Source of the DNA: Flavobacterium panacis
Lineage (GTDB): Bacteria > Bacteroidota > Bacteroidia > Flavobacteriales > Flavobacteriaceae
Length of the DNA stretch: 64,000 nucleotides
Reading direction: 5' to 3'
Assembly (NCBI RefSeq): GCF_024649945.1
Contig: NZ_JANKMS010000004.1
Span: 365,384 to 429,383 of the forward strand
The translations under genes and the position numbers were made by a program. Of the stretch, positions 26,286 to 35,671 are shown piece by piece (position 1 is the stretch's first letter; every line of letters starts with the position of its first letter). The notes below the pieces were generated by a model. That model ran no database searches. It was not told the origin of the DNA and saw only the letters and a program-made list of their open reading frames with translations.

Positions 26286-27146
26286 CTAATTAATATTTAT
26301 CGCATAAATCACATAACTTCCATCTCCTTTTGAAAATTTAAGAGTATAATTACCGGCTGTTCTAGCAGTAAAATTATAGGTAGTTTCTATTATTGGAATA
26401 TTCATGGTACAAAAACATCCTTCGTATTTTGCTTTTATGGTAATCGTCTTGGTGTTTCCTAAATTTGTTTCAGAGATAGAACTAAAACTACCACAGCCAT
26501 TATCAACGTTAAATTTGATTTTAATTGGAATGGTTTGATTTACCTGACCACTTGCAGGAACTTGTGCCGAAATCACAGAAGCATTTCGATAAGATAGACA
26601 AACCTGATCAAAGGTTTCGGTGAATGTAACAAAAGAATACTTTTTCATTTCAGTTTTCCAGTACGTGTGACTTCCTATAGGCACACCTAAATAAATATTT
26701 TTAGTTCCAATTGATCCGTCTTCCCATTTTAGTGACGAAATTAATTCAAGAAAGTCATTTTGATTGTTAACGTCCATGTTGAACAAAACATTTCCGATGT
26801 GCGTTTTGTTTATTGACTCCATATAAAAAACGGAGTGGGGCGTAGCAGCCCAAGCACCGGTTTTGATATAAGGTTTTTCATTTAAGGTATTGATCAAATT
26901 TTCAATACCGCTTTTAGGAGTATTGGAGTGAAAGAAAAAGCCATTCATTTGTAGAATGTCAAATTTTAGTTCATTTAGCGTATTAAATACTTCACGTAAA
27001 TCTGCATCTTTCTTGATTCCTATAGCCAAATTAACTTTGGTTGAATTTTCTGTAGAAAAAACTACTTGAGTTTCCGTTTCAGCATTTTCGCTAGAACAGC
27101 TAAAAAATAAGAATGTAATAATACTTAAGGTTAAAATTTTGCTCAT
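26286..27146 (-). CDS. Lipoprotein of unknown function
   Basis: 286 residues, lipobox LFFSC (Cys17). The middle holds several beta strands; the C-terminal about 100 residues (from ASVISAQVPASGQVNQTIP) look like an immunoglobulin-like beta-sandwich with paired cysteines CFC and CGSF. No family recognised. Convergent with the cupin gene, 18 nt apart. Confidence 0.8.
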   Translation of the reverse strand: MSKILTLSIITFLFFSCSSENAETETQVVFSTENSTKVNLAIGIKKDADLREVFNTLNELKFDILQMNGFFFHSNTPKSGIENLINTLNEKPYIKTGAWAATPHSVFYMESINKTHIGNVLFNMDVNNQNDFLELISSLKWEDGSIGTKNIYLGVPIGSHTYWKTEMKKYSFVTFTETFDQVCLSYRNASVISAQVPASGQVNQTIPIKIKFNVDNGCGSFSSISETNLGNTKTITIKAKYEGCFCTMNIPIIETTYNFTARTAGNYTLKFSKGDGSYVIYAININ

Positions 27147-27451
27147 TTTCTATTGGTTTTATTAAATAGATGAACTAATTATCAAATGGTTGCGTGTAAA
27201 ATTAATTTTTTTAATGCTTAACCTATTTTATTTCCGTTATTGTTTTTTTTTGTGAAAATGGTAACAATACCAATTTTAAAGATTTTGTTAGAAGAAGTAT
27301 TTGCAGATAGAAGTAATTACTAATCTCGATTTTTATTTTTTTTTTGTAACGGAATGACGTAATTTTTTAAAGTAACCACTGCTTAGTAAGAATTACGTTT
27401 TTATTTTTTGAAACATAAGGAAAAATTAATTCAGAACTTTCGACAGGTCAT
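27147..27451. other. Intergenic region without recognised features
   Basis: 305 bp of AT-rich sequence between the lipoprotein start and the end of the LemA operon. An imperfect CGTAATT/AATTACG pair near 27358-27409 precedes a T-rich run; otherwise nothing was seen. Confidence 0.5.
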
Positions 27452-27946
27452 TCATATTCGGTACTTGCGATTTTTCAAATAAACGATGAGTAGATAACCC
27501 ATTATTGCAATTATGATATAAAAAGAAATTTTAAAATAAATATTGACATAAAAGGATCTCATTTCAGCATTATAGTATCCTTGCGGAGCATTTTTCAAAA
27601 AGTAATCCCCTGTAAGTTTGCTTTTGTAAAGCGGTTGTTTCTCATGATTATTGCTGAGATATTCTAGTTTGCTTACTTCTAATCGTACAAATGAGTTGTT
27701 GTTTGTTGTTGTCCCTTCGACTGTATAGGAAAGACTTTCACCCTCGCCAGTTCCTGTATCTTTGTAAATTCTTTTTATTACTAAAAAATCATCAATCATG
27801 TATGATTCTTTATTCTTCAAACTTCTTAAATTATCATATTCTCTAAAATAAGTATTAGAGTTAATGCCAATAATAGTTAGAAGAGTTGCTATAATTGCAT
27901 TACAAATAACAGTAAAGATTAATACTGTTTGGATTATTTTACGCAT
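27452..27946 (-). CDS. Membrane protein of unknown function in LemA operon
   Basis: 164 residues with a membrane segment at each end (about 7-25 and 138-158) and a 110-residue soluble domain between them containing FLVIKRIYKDTGTGEGES and VRLEVSKLEYL. No family recognised. It follows the DUF3137 gene by 25 nt on the same strand, so it is the likely third member of that operon. Confidence 0.75.
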   Translation of the reverse strand: MRKIIQTVLIFTVICNAIIATLLTIIGINSNTYFREYDNLRSLKNKESYMIDDFLVIKRIYKDTGTGEGESLSYTVEGTTTNNNSFVRLEVSKLEYLSNNHEKQPLYKSKLTGDYFLKNAPQGYYNAEMRSFYVNIYFKISFYIIIAIMGYLLIVYLKNRKYRI

Positions 27947-27971
27947 AAAGATTAGGAAATTCTATTATTTG

Positions 27972-28928
27972 CTATTCCTTGCCCCAAATTCTGGTATTCA
28001 AATCCAGTTCTTGAACAATATTATGCATAAACTGCACTATAGAAAGGTCATCAGTAAGTAAATTGGGATCTAAAAGTGAAGAATGAATAGGTGGTTCAAA
28101 ATAATTATGAGATAATGGAAAAGCAATATACATTTTAGAATTTATGAAGGAGAGTGAAATCGTTTCATCAGATTTTTTGTTTAAATCCAGAATTCTTTCC
28201 ATCATAGCTGGCGTCAAAATATATCTGGCCTCGATTTGGTTTTTAGAATAGGTAACAAAAACACTGTCAAATGCAGTGTTTTCTAATTGTATCAATTCGG
28301 TGTTTCCAAAACTAAAAATATTTTTAGAAAACCAAGAACCAATTGCATCTCCAATACCTTTAGGGCGTACAACTGTCGAAACATTAAAATTTTTATTGAA
28401 ATCGGCTACAAAAATAATTCCCTTAAAAATGGTGTGCCATTCGGTACGGGTTCCATTTTTTGTCTGTGTTTCGGTTTTGTATTCGGCATGAACTTCGGCA
28501 AACCAGAAAGCTGTTTTGTCGGCTATTCCGCTTATTAAATCCTGAGTTTTATAACGATCTGGTCGTGTTGTAAAAAGTTCAGAGTTCACAAATTCAGAAT
28601 GGGACAATCCGCTTTGTGGTGTAATCGTTAAAGTTTCATTGATTTTTTTTAAAGCCGATGCTACTACGCTTGTTTTATAGGTCGTCTTGTATTTTTTGGC
28701 TTCTTCATCTATTTTGTAATACATTACAATTCCAATAATAGCTGGAACCAAAGCACCAAAAACAGACAACGTTGGAAACTTAATAAGAAAACCGATTACC
28801 AAAATGACTACTGCAAGCCCAAATAATATATAGCAGGTTTGATAGGTTTCTGCTATTTTTTTTCGATCAATTTCCAGTGTATTCAAAACCTCTTGCAAGA
28901 CTTGATTACTATTAATTTCTGAATCCAT
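27972..28928 (-). CDS. DUF3137 domain-containing membrane protein
   Basis: 318 residues: a short N-terminal helix, two membrane helices (about 31-49 and 53-70), then a large cytoplasmic domain with FVNSELFTTRPDRYKTQDLI and FKGIIFVADFNKNFNVSTVV, as in DUF3137. Members are typically encoded next to LemA, as here, where the start codon overlaps the LemA stop (TAATG). Function unknown; likely a membrane complex with LemA. Confidence 0.88.
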   Translation of the reverse strand: MDSEINSNQVLQEVLNTLEIDRKKIAETYQTCYILFGLAVVILVIGFLIKFPTLSVFGALVPAIIGIVMYYKIDEEAKKYKTTYKTSVVASALKKINETLTITPQSGLSHSEFVNSELFTTRPDRYKTQDLISGIADKTAFWFAEVHAEYKTETQTKNGTRTEWHTIFKGIIFVADFNKNFNVSTVVRPKGIGDAIGSWFSKNIFSFGNTELIQLENTAFDSVFVTYSKNQIEARYILTPAMMERILDLNKKSDETISLSFINSKMYIAFPLSHNYFEPPIHSSLLDPNLLTDDLSIVQFMHNIVQELDLNTRIWGKE

Positions 28929-29482
28929 TAATTATTAAAAAGCTCTTTTGCACTTATATTTTTACGCTCTTCTGCTGGTGTTTCCAAAACATCAATTTTA
29001 GTGTAATTAAGCATTCCAGCAAACATATTTCCTGGAAACATCATGATTGCGTTATTATAATCAGTAACAGCTGAATTGTAAGTTCTTCTGGCTGCAGCGA
29101 TTTGTTCTTCACTTTCTGTCCAAGTAGATTGTAAATTCAGGAAATTGGTATTGGCCTTTAAATCAGGATAATTTTCAACAGTTACCATTAGACCTTTTAC
29201 TGTTTTGCTTAGTTCGGTATCTAAACTCGCTTTTTCGGCATCGGTCAAAGAACCTGAAGTGGCTCTTGCACGAAGTTCTACAATTTTAGTTAAGGTACTT
29301 TGTTCATAATTCGTGTATTGTTTTACGACTTCTACCAAATTCGGAATCAAATCGAAACGTTTTTTCAACATGACATCAATTGCAGAAAAAGCATTGGTTA
29401 CCTGATTTCTCTTTCCGATAAGTGAATTGTAAATCAAAACACCAAATAATATAAAAACAACAAGTATAATAACAATAATCAT
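28928..29482 (-). CDS. lemA: LemA family protein
   Basis: 184 residues with one N-terminal membrane helix, then the conserved IGKRNQVTNAFSAIDVMLKKR and LIPNLVEVVKQY segments and a helical hairpin body. LemA proteins are widespread membrane proteins of unclear function. First gene of the LemA-DUF3137-membrane protein operon. Confidence 0.93.
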   Translation of the reverse strand: MIIVIILVVFILFGVLIYNSLIGKRNQVTNAFSAIDVMLKKRFDLIPNLVEVVKQYTNYEQSTLTKIVELRARATSGSLTDAEKASLDTELSKTVKGLMVTVENYPDLKANTNFLNLQSTWTESEEQIAAARRTYNSAVTDYNNAIMMFPGNMFAGMLNYTKIDVLETPAEERKNISAKELFNN

Positions 29483-29572
29483 AGGTTAAAAATTTAATAG
29501 GTTTGCCGACAAATATATAGAAAAGGAAATAAGTATCATTCTTTTTTTTGTAAGAAATAATACTGTCGTAGA

Positions 29573-29599
29573 AAAAAAATCGACACCTTTTGAGTGTCG
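29573..29599 (-). terminator. Intrinsic terminator
   Basis: A CGACAC/GTGTCG stem (29581-29599) followed on the minus strand by eight T. It lies 40 nt after the stop of the unknown gene at 29641-29979. Confidence 0.75.
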
Positions 29600-29640
29600 T
29601 TTTAATAACTATATTAAACCTTTTAAAAGATTAAATGTTT

Positions 29641-29979
29641 TTATGAGTTTGCATGCTTTTCAAAATATTCAACTGCCATATCCAAAATAGCTTCTTTGGT
29701 GGTAAAACTGTATTCTGCTCCATGACTCATTTTATACGATTCTCCCATTTCAGGAAAATGTTGTTTTCCGTTTTCGTAAAATGGATCTGTTACATTCAGC
29801 CAGAGATTACGATGTTGATCTTTGAAAGAGAATTGATCCGTATCTGAAACAACTAAGATTGTTCCGTTGTCATTGTCAAGAATAGAAGTATAGTTACTAC
29901 TCTCATAATTGCCCATTACAGTAATATTTGTTTTGTATTTTTTGGACATTAATTCGACTATTTTATGTTGTATCGGCAT
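29641..29979 (-). CDS. Unknown small protein, paralogue of the gene at 30344
   Basis: 112 residues. It aligns along its length with the first about 115 residues of the next upstream protein: ELMSKKYKTNITVMGNYES matches ELLSKQYSSRISILGNSPD, and YSFTTKEAILDMAVEYFEK matches YSFTTKEAVLEKAAAYFEK. No signal peptide or membrane segment. Each gene has its own terminator. Family not recognised; probably cytoplasmic. Confidence 0.75.
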   Translation of the reverse strand: MPIQHKIVELMSKKYKTNITVMGNYESSNYTSILDNDNGTILVVSDTDQFSFKDQHRNLWLNVTDPFYENGKQHFPEMGESYKMSHGAEYSFTTKEAILDMAVEYFEKHANS

Positions 29980-30152
29980 AAGAAGTGGTATTTAATTTGT
30001 CTTTGAAATAGTAAAATTAAAAATACGCATTTTATTGATTTAGCCACTAAAAGTTTTATTTATATTAAAATAAGTTTTTTTGGAAAGAAAAGGTAGAACG
30101 TTTTTGATTGTTAATCTAAAAAGAATGATTGCTAAATAGTTAAAATAAAAAA

Positions 30153-30176
30153 GACAGCAATTATTTGATTGCTGTC
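30153..30176 (-). terminator. Intrinsic terminator
   Basis: GACAGCAAT (30153-30161) pairs with ATTGCTGTC (30168-30176), with A/T runs on both sides. It ends the transcript of the gene at 30344-30817. Confidence 0.8.
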
Positions 30177-30245
30177 CTTTTTTAGTAAATTGTAATTTTT
30201 GCATTTTAAAACCAAATCAAAAATTCTAAAATGCCACATTTTAAA

Positions 30246-30295
30246 AATGCGTACAGTTGGGTAATCATTAAAAAGCAAAACGTTGGTTAATAGTT
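30246..30295. repeat. AATGCGTACAGT intergenic repeat, copy 1
   Basis: AATGCGTACAGTTGGGTAAT followed by AAAAAG, AAACG and GGTTA boxes is also found at 47047-47100. In both places it lies between a minus-strand terminator and the end of a gene. The remainder of 29980-30343 holds nothing else recognisable. Confidence 0.45.
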
Positions 30296-30343
30296 TTAAT
30301 CACTTTTTAATTTCTTTTTCTGGTAAAGTACTATCAGTAAATT

Positions 30344-30817
30344 TTAATTAAAAGAAATGCATGCATCAATTTTGTCATACATTCTGGCTTTAAATTGCTG
30401 TAATGTCAAATTGAATTTGTCTGTTGTATTGGCTCCTTCGTAAAAAAAGAGTTTTTCATTGATGACTTTAATCCCATAATGTTGATCCATGAATTTTTCA
30501 AAATAGGCAGCAGCTTTTTCCAAAACGGCTTCTTTAGTCGTAAAAGAGTATTTTATGCCGTCTTTCCTCGTATATTCTTCTCCAACTTTTGGATAATATC
30601 TTTGTTCGTTGTAAATAAAAGACTTTGGTGTAGTGGACCAGAAGTTATCATGTGGATCCTTGAATACATAGAAATAATTATTGGATACAGAAAACATAGC
30701 ACCAGTTTTGGTATCTAAAATAGAATTAAATCTGCCATCAGGACTATTTCCAAGTATAGAAATTCGAGAACTGTATTGTTTGGATAGTAATTCAATAACT
30801 TTTTGTAGTGTCTCCAT
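30344..30817 (-). CDS. Unknown protein, paralogue of the gene at 29641
   Basis: 157 residues. The N-terminal 115 residues match the downstream 112-residue protein; the extra 40 C-terminal residues (KVINEKLFFYEGANTTDKF, then a helix) are missing in the paralogue. No signal peptide. Family not recognised. The tandem pair suggests a duplication followed by loss of the tail in one copy. Confidence 0.75.
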   Translation of the reverse strand: METLQKVIELLSKQYSSRISILGNSPDGRFNSILDTKTGAMFSVSNNYFYVFKDPHDNFWSTTPKSFIYNEQRYYPKVGEEYTRKDGIKYSFTTKEAVLEKAAAYFEKFMDQHYGIKVINEKLFFYEGANTTDKFNLTLQQFKARMYDKIDACISFN

Positions 30818-31044
30818 AATAATTATTTTAAGTACTATTTATTTTACGATCGAAGTAAAATTATTTTTAAATGCTTGATTGAATGTCCTTTAAAAGTTAT
30901 AAAAACAATATAAAAAGTTTAATTGCGTGGTTTTTAAGGGATTCGATTCACAACGTCAGATTTTATAATATTCTCATTGAATCCTGTAAACGCTTCTGTT
31001 TTCTAAATCTTAATTTTAAAGTTTTACTTTTTACGCCGATTATT

Positions 31045-31857
31045 ATGGAAAGTTTTTTGCAAGACGTTTTTAAACATTTAGAAGGTTATTACAACAGTAT
31101 AGTCGATCTTACGCCCAAATTTATTCTAGCCGTTTTGGTTGTTCTCGTTTCTTGGTTCATAGCCTCTCGTGTGGGGATTTTTGCAGGCAACCGACTTAAA
31201 GTGAGAATGCACGATCGTCTTTTGGCGACTTTTATTGCCCGTTTAATCAAATCGGTTTTAATAATTATTGGAATTCTATTCATGTTCCGAATTATTGGAC
31301 TTGACGGAATTGCCCAAAGTATGCTTGCTGGTGCTGGAATTTCTGCTTTTGTAATTGGTTTTGCGCTTAAAGATATTGGTGAAAATTTTCTGGCTGGAAT
31401 TCTATTAGCATTTAAACGTCCTTTTAGTATTGGAGATATTATTGAAAGTAATGGCGTAAAAGGTGAAGTCATTAATTTGAATCTTCGTGATACAGAGGTA
31501 AAAAGCGATTCTAAAATTATTTATATTCCGAATGCACTTCTTATAAAAAACACTTTAATAAACTATAATAGCGAGGGATTTCTGCTTCAGACTTTCACAG
31601 TCGGATTAGAGTATGGTTCTGATTACACACGCGCCATTGAACTTGTAAAAGAGGTTCTAGGAAGTAACGAAGAGGTAACCGAAAAAGATCACGAAAACGC
31701 TGCTGTTATTACTGATGTTGCGGCTGCGGGAGTTATTCAACTCAATATTCGTTATTGGGTTAAAACAGCTTCTACGATTAAAAATTCTGAATGCCGTTCT
31801 AAAATTATCGCAGCAGTTTTGAAAAAACTTAAAGAGAATGAGTTTGTTTTGAAATAG
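31045..31857 (+). CDS. Small-conductance mechanosensitive channel (MscS family)
   Basis: 270 residues from the ATG at 31045 (MESFLQDVFKHL). An in-frame start at 30883 would add 54 residues that do not look like the family. Three membrane helices end in the pore helix GAGISAFVIGFALKDIGEN, followed by the beta domain FSIGDIIESNGVKGEVINLNL. MscS channels open under osmotic downshock. Monocistronic. Confidence 0.92.
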   Translation: MESFLQDVFKHLEGYYNSIVDLTPKFILAVLVVLVSWFIASRVGIFAGNRLKVRMHDRLLATFIARLIKSVLIIIGILFMFRIIGLDGIAQSMLAGAGISAFVIGFALKDIGENFLAGILLAFKRPFSIGDIIESNGVKGEVINLNLRDTEVKSDSKIIYIPNALLIKNTLINYNSEGFLLQTFTVGLEYGSDYTRAIELVKEVLGSNEEVTEKDHENAAVITDVAAAGVIQLNIRYWVKTASTIKNSECRSKIIAAVLKKLKENEFVLK

Positions 31858-31863
31858 GTTTTT

Positions 31864-31905
31864 TAAAAAGGGACAGAGGGACAGAGTTGCAAAGTTACAG
31901 AGGTT
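31864..31905. repeat. GACAGAG/ACAAAG repeat half-copy
   Basis: GGGACAGAGGGACAGAGTTG, CAAAGTTACAGAGG: related to the left arm of the element at 13621-13832. It follows the MscS stop. Confidence 0.45.
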
Positions 31906-31936
31906 TTTTCGCTTCGCGGATTTTATTCTATTTCAT

Positions 31937-32365
31937 TCATTTATCAGATTTTTTTCGATTGATATGAATTATAATGGGGTTTGTGCCGTCTAAATCTCTT
32001 TTACTTCTTCCATACAGACCAATTGCAGTACTATTTAGAGTTGAAAAATCTATTTCGTTTGGACTGACATAGGTGTACATTCCGTATGCGTGACCCGAGA
32101 CAATCCAGCCTTCTGTTTTGTTTAAATCGGTAACATCGAAATCTGCGGAAGATGTTTCAGTGTAAACTGGGCCAAATTTTTTCATTACTTCAATAGCTTC
32201 AATTTCTATATTGGAAATGGCATCTGCATCTTCAAAAATAATGTAAGTGCCATTTTTAAATAAAACCCAATCCTGAAATCTCGGATTTACACTCAACCTA
32301 ACATGATGAATTAACTCAGATTCTGATATTTCATTTGCTTTTTGATGGTCTGCTTTCTGTTTCAT
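31937..32365 (-). CDS. Unknown soluble protein
   Basis: 142 residues without signal peptide or membrane segment. Visible segments include LFKNGTYIIFEDADAISNIE and a central EGWIVSGHAYGMYTYVSPNE. I do not recognise the family. It sits alone between the MscS gene and the heavy-metal efflux operon, with a terminator upstream of it belonging to that operon. Confidence 0.7.
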   Translation of the reverse strand: MKQKADHQKANEISESELIHHVRLSVNPRFQDWVLFKNGTYIIFEDADAISNIEIEAIEVMKKFGPVYTETSSADFDVTDLNKTEGWIVSGHAYGMYTYVSPNEIDFSTLNSTAIGLYGRSKRDLDGTNPIIIHINRKKSDK

Positions 32366-32480
32366 AAAAAATAAGATTAGTAGAATTCTATTGTTTAAAA
32401 ATGCATCACTTGATATATTTTGCCTCTAAAAGTTTTATTTGTGTTACTATAAGACATTTTAGATTTGTCCTTATCGAATA

Positions 32481-32515
32481 AAAGCACCTTTAAACGAAAT
32501 GTCTAAAGGTGCTTT
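32481..32515 (-). terminator. Intrinsic terminator of the heavy-metal RND operon
   Basis: AAAGCACCTTTA (32481-32492) pairs with TAAAGGTGCTTT (32504-32515), 24 nt after the permease stop. Confidence 0.85.
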
Positions 32516-32538
32516 TTCAAAAATTATAAATAGTAAGA

Positions 32539-35500
32539 TTAAGATTCTGTGTTTGTATCTTTTTTACGGTAAACCAAATAAAATACCTGTGGTAAAACCG
32601 TTAAGGAAAGAATCATACAAGTTATCAAACCTCCAACAATCATAATGGCTAGGGGTTTTTGAACTTCAGAACCCATTCCTGTTGATAAAGCAGCAGGTAA
32701 TAATCCTAAAGATCCCATTAAGGCAATCATAACAATTGGGCGAATACGGCTGTAGATTCCGTGCGAAATGGCATCTTTTAAATGCATTCCCGCGCGCATA
32801 TTTTCTCGAATCATTCCGATGAGGACAATACTATCAATCGCACTCACTCCAAATAGAATGATAAATCCAATTCCTGCCGAGATTCCGAAAACGGTTCCTG
32901 TTGCCCAAAGCGATAAGAATCCACCAATAAAAGCATACGGCATCGCACTGATGGCTACCAAAGTATCTTTGAAATTACCAAAGTTGAAATACAAAAGACA
33001 TAAAATCAAGATCAAAACAACAGGAACAATCATCGCTAATTGTTTGGATGCTCTTTCTTTACTTTCAAATTCTCCTGCCCATTTCATGACGTTTTCTTTT
33101 GGAAGTTTAACTTCGGCAGCTACTTTTTTCTGTGCTTCTTCGATCGTACTTCCTAAATCGCGTCCTTCAATACTAAATCCTACGGCAATGTAACGGCTGT
33201 TTCCTTCGCGGTAAATAAAAGTTGGACCTGTTTTGTATTCTACGGTTGCAATTTCTTTTAAAGGCACTTTTTTACCATTCATAGTCGGAATCAAAATACT
33301 TTCTATTTTTTCTTTAGAATCACGGTATTCTTTTTCAAAACGCAGGGTAATGTCAAATATCTTTTCGTCGTCATAGAATTTTGTTGCGGCTTGGCCACCA
33401 ATTGTCATTCTAATAACCGCCTGCGCATCGGCAGTGGTTACGGCATAACGCGCCATTTTTTCATCTTCAAGCTGAATTCTTAATTCTGGTAATCCAATGT
33501 TTTTATAAACGTTGATATCTTCAATTCCTTTTACATTTTTAATGGAATTAGCGACTTTTGCAGCCATTTCTTCCATCTGGAAAAGATCACTTCCGAAAAT
33601 CTTAATCGCCAACGGACTTTTAACTCCCGCTACATATTCTTCCACATTATCCTGAATTGGCTGACTGAAACCAAACGCAACTCCAGGATATACATCGAGT
33701 ATTTTTTTGATTTCGGCAATCAGTTCTTCTTTGCTGATGTCGTGTTTCCATTCATCTTTATGTTTTAATTCGATGTGGAATTCGATATTAAAAAATCCAG
33801 TTGGGTCGGTTCCGTCGTTTGGTCTTCCCGTTTGCGAAAGCACAAATTTCACTTCTTCAAACTTCCTGATTTTGGCTTTCATTTCTTTAGTCAATCGAAC
33901 CGATTCATCCAAATTAATACTATTAGGAAGCGTTGCTCTCACATAAATGGCACCTTCATTCAGCTTCGGAATAAATTCTGATCCGTAAAATGCAAATCGC
34001 ACGCAACAAACGGCCAATAAAGCTAAGAAAGCATAAATTGTAGTTTTTCTATGTTTTGTACTCCATTGAAAAAGTTTGTACAAATTGGTTCTAAAAAAAC
34101 GCGAAATCATGTTTTCTTTTTCCACAATGTTTTTCGTCAACATCACTTTACACATGGCAGGCACGTAAGTAAGCGATAAAATCAGCGAACCTAATAAGGC
34201 GTAACCCAGAGTAAAGGCTAGGGGAGAGAACATTTTTCCTTCTACTTTCGTGAAAGAGAAAATTGGCATTAACGCCACAATCAAAATAATCAGGGCAAAG
34301 AAAATATAGGTTGCCACGCTTCCCACGCTTTTCTTGATTAAGCCCATTTTACTCATGCTGTTAAAACGTTCCATTCCCACTTTATGGGCTTTCTTTTCGA
34401 GAGAAACAAATACGTTTTCTACGATAACCAATGTTCCTTCGAGCAGTAATCCGAAATCGAGCGCTCCCATAGAAATCAAGTTCGCAGGAAGTCCCTGAAT
34501 TCGTAACATTACAATGGCAAACAAAAATGAAAGCGGAATCACAGTCGCCACAATCAACGAAGTACGCCAATTGTAAAGGAAAATGAACACGATTAATGAA
34601 ACCAATAAAACGCCTTCAATTAAGTTTTTGGTAACCGTTTTTACAGTTGTATTAACCAATTCGGTACGATCAATAAATGGAACGATTTTGACATTATCAG
34701 GCAAAACTCTTTCATTTAATTCAGCCAAACGTTCTTTTAATCTTCCAATAACTTCGCCCGGATTTTCACCACGAAGCATAATTACGATTCCTTCTACAAC
34801 ATCATCATCGCCATCTAAACCAACTTGTCCTAATCTCGGTTTTGCCGAAATCGAAACTTCGGCTACGTGTTTTACTAAAACTGGCGCTCCGCCTTTGGTT
34901 TCAATTAAAATATTACCAATATCTTCGACTTTATTTACCAATCCAACTCCACGAACCACGTAAGCCTGATCACCACGCTGAATAACGTCTCCACCCACAT
35001 TGATATTACTTTTTGAAACGGCTTCGTAAACATCCAATGCCGATAAATTATAATTTTCAAGTTCAGTAGGATTGATTTTGATTTCGAACATTTTTTCTTC
35101 TCCACCAAAACTTACCACATCGGCAACTCCGGGAACGGCAACCAATTCTCTTTCGATAACCCAATCCTGAATCGCCTGAACTTCTTTAATAGGCAAATCA
35201 CTCTTAATTACATATCTAAAGATTTCGCCCGTTGCTCCAGACGGCGGATCGATTTCAACATCGGCACCTTCCGGAAGATCCAGTCCGTTTAATCGGTTTG
35301 AGGCGTATTGCTGAGCGTAAAAATCTTCAACTCCGTCATCAAATAAAACGGTTACAACCGATAGTCCGAAAAGGGAAATAGAACGAACTTCTGCCTTTTT
35401 CGGGATCGTGTTCATTTCTTTCGAAATAGGAAGCGTGATGAATTTCTCTACTTCTTCGGCACTTCGTCCAGGCCATTGTGTAATAATTCTGGCTCTTGTA

Positions 35501-35640
35501 TTGGTTACGTCGGGAAATGCTTCTATGGGTGTATGAATGTAACTCACGATTCCCGCCACCAATAAAACGGCAGTCAGGAAAAACACGATGAGTGAGTTTT
35601 TCAAGGAGAAAGCCACCAGACCTTGTACAAATTTTTTCAT
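32539..35640 (-). CDS. Heavy-metal RND permease, CusA/CzcA family
   Basis: 1033 residues, 12 membrane helices. The CzcA TM4 relay motif is present at equivalent spacing as D395, E401 and E408 (GALDFGLLLEGTLVIVEN). The middle residue is Glu instead of the usual Asp (D408 in CzcA). N-terminal HTPIEAFPDVTNTRARIITQ and GEIFRYVIKSD match the CusA/CzcA group. It exports divalent or monovalent metal ions; the exact metal is uncertain. Last gene of a TolC-adaptor-permease operon preceded by a two-component system. Confidence 0.93.
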   Translation of the reverse strand: MKKFVQGLVAFSLKNSLIVFFLTAVLLVAGIVSYIHTPIEAFPDVTNTRARIITQWPGRSAEEVEKFITLPISKEMNTIPKKAEVRSISLFGLSVVTVLFDDGVEDFYAQQYASNRLNGLDLPEGADVEIDPPSGATGEIFRYVIKSDLPIKEVQAIQDWVIERELVAVPGVADVVSFGGEEKMFEIKINPTELENYNLSALDVYEAVSKSNINVGGDVIQRGDQAYVVRGVGLVNKVEDIGNILIETKGGAPVLVKHVAEVSISAKPRLGQVGLDGDDDVVEGIVIMLRGENPGEVIGRLKERLAELNERVLPDNVKIVPFIDRTELVNTTVKTVTKNLIEGVLLVSLIVFIFLYNWRTSLIVATVIPLSFLFAIVMLRIQGLPANLISMGALDFGLLLEGTLVIVENVFVSLEKKAHKVGMERFNSMSKMGLIKKSVGSVATYIFFALIILIVALMPIFSFTKVEGKMFSPLAFTLGYALLGSLILSLTYVPAMCKVMLTKNIVEKENMISRFFRTNLYKLFQWSTKHRKTTIYAFLALLAVCCVRFAFYGSEFIPKLNEGAIYVRATLPNSINLDESVRLTKEMKAKIRKFEEVKFVLSQTGRPNDGTDPTGFFNIEFHIELKHKDEWKHDISKEELIAEIKKILDVYPGVAFGFSQPIQDNVEEYVAGVKSPLAIKIFGSDLFQMEEMAAKVANSIKNVKGIEDINVYKNIGLPELRIQLEDEKMARYAVTTADAQAVIRMTIGGQAATKFYDDEKIFDITLRFEKEYRDSKEKIESILIPTMNGKKVPLKEIATVEYKTGPTFIYREGNSRYIAVGFSIEGRDLGSTIEEAQKKVAAEVKLPKENVMKWAGEFESKERASKQLAMIVPVVLILILCLLYFNFGNFKDTLVAISAMPYAFIGGFLSLWATGTVFGISAGIGFIILFGVSAIDSIVLIGMIRENMRAGMHLKDAISHGIYSRIRPIVMIALMGSLGLLPAALSTGMGSEVQKPLAIMIVGGLITCMILSLTVLPQVFYLVYRKKDTNTES

Positions 35641-35671
35641 GTCTTGTATTTTTTATCCGTTTTTAAGGATC

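Noticed and set aside
27352..27410. Terminator after the LemA operon gap
   Set aside because: The CGTAATT/AATTACG pairing has a loop of over 35 nt and too weak a stem to call.
30883..31044. Longer start for the MscS channel at 30883
   Set aside because: The extra 54 residues are unlike MscS N termini; ATG at 31045 gives the usual length.
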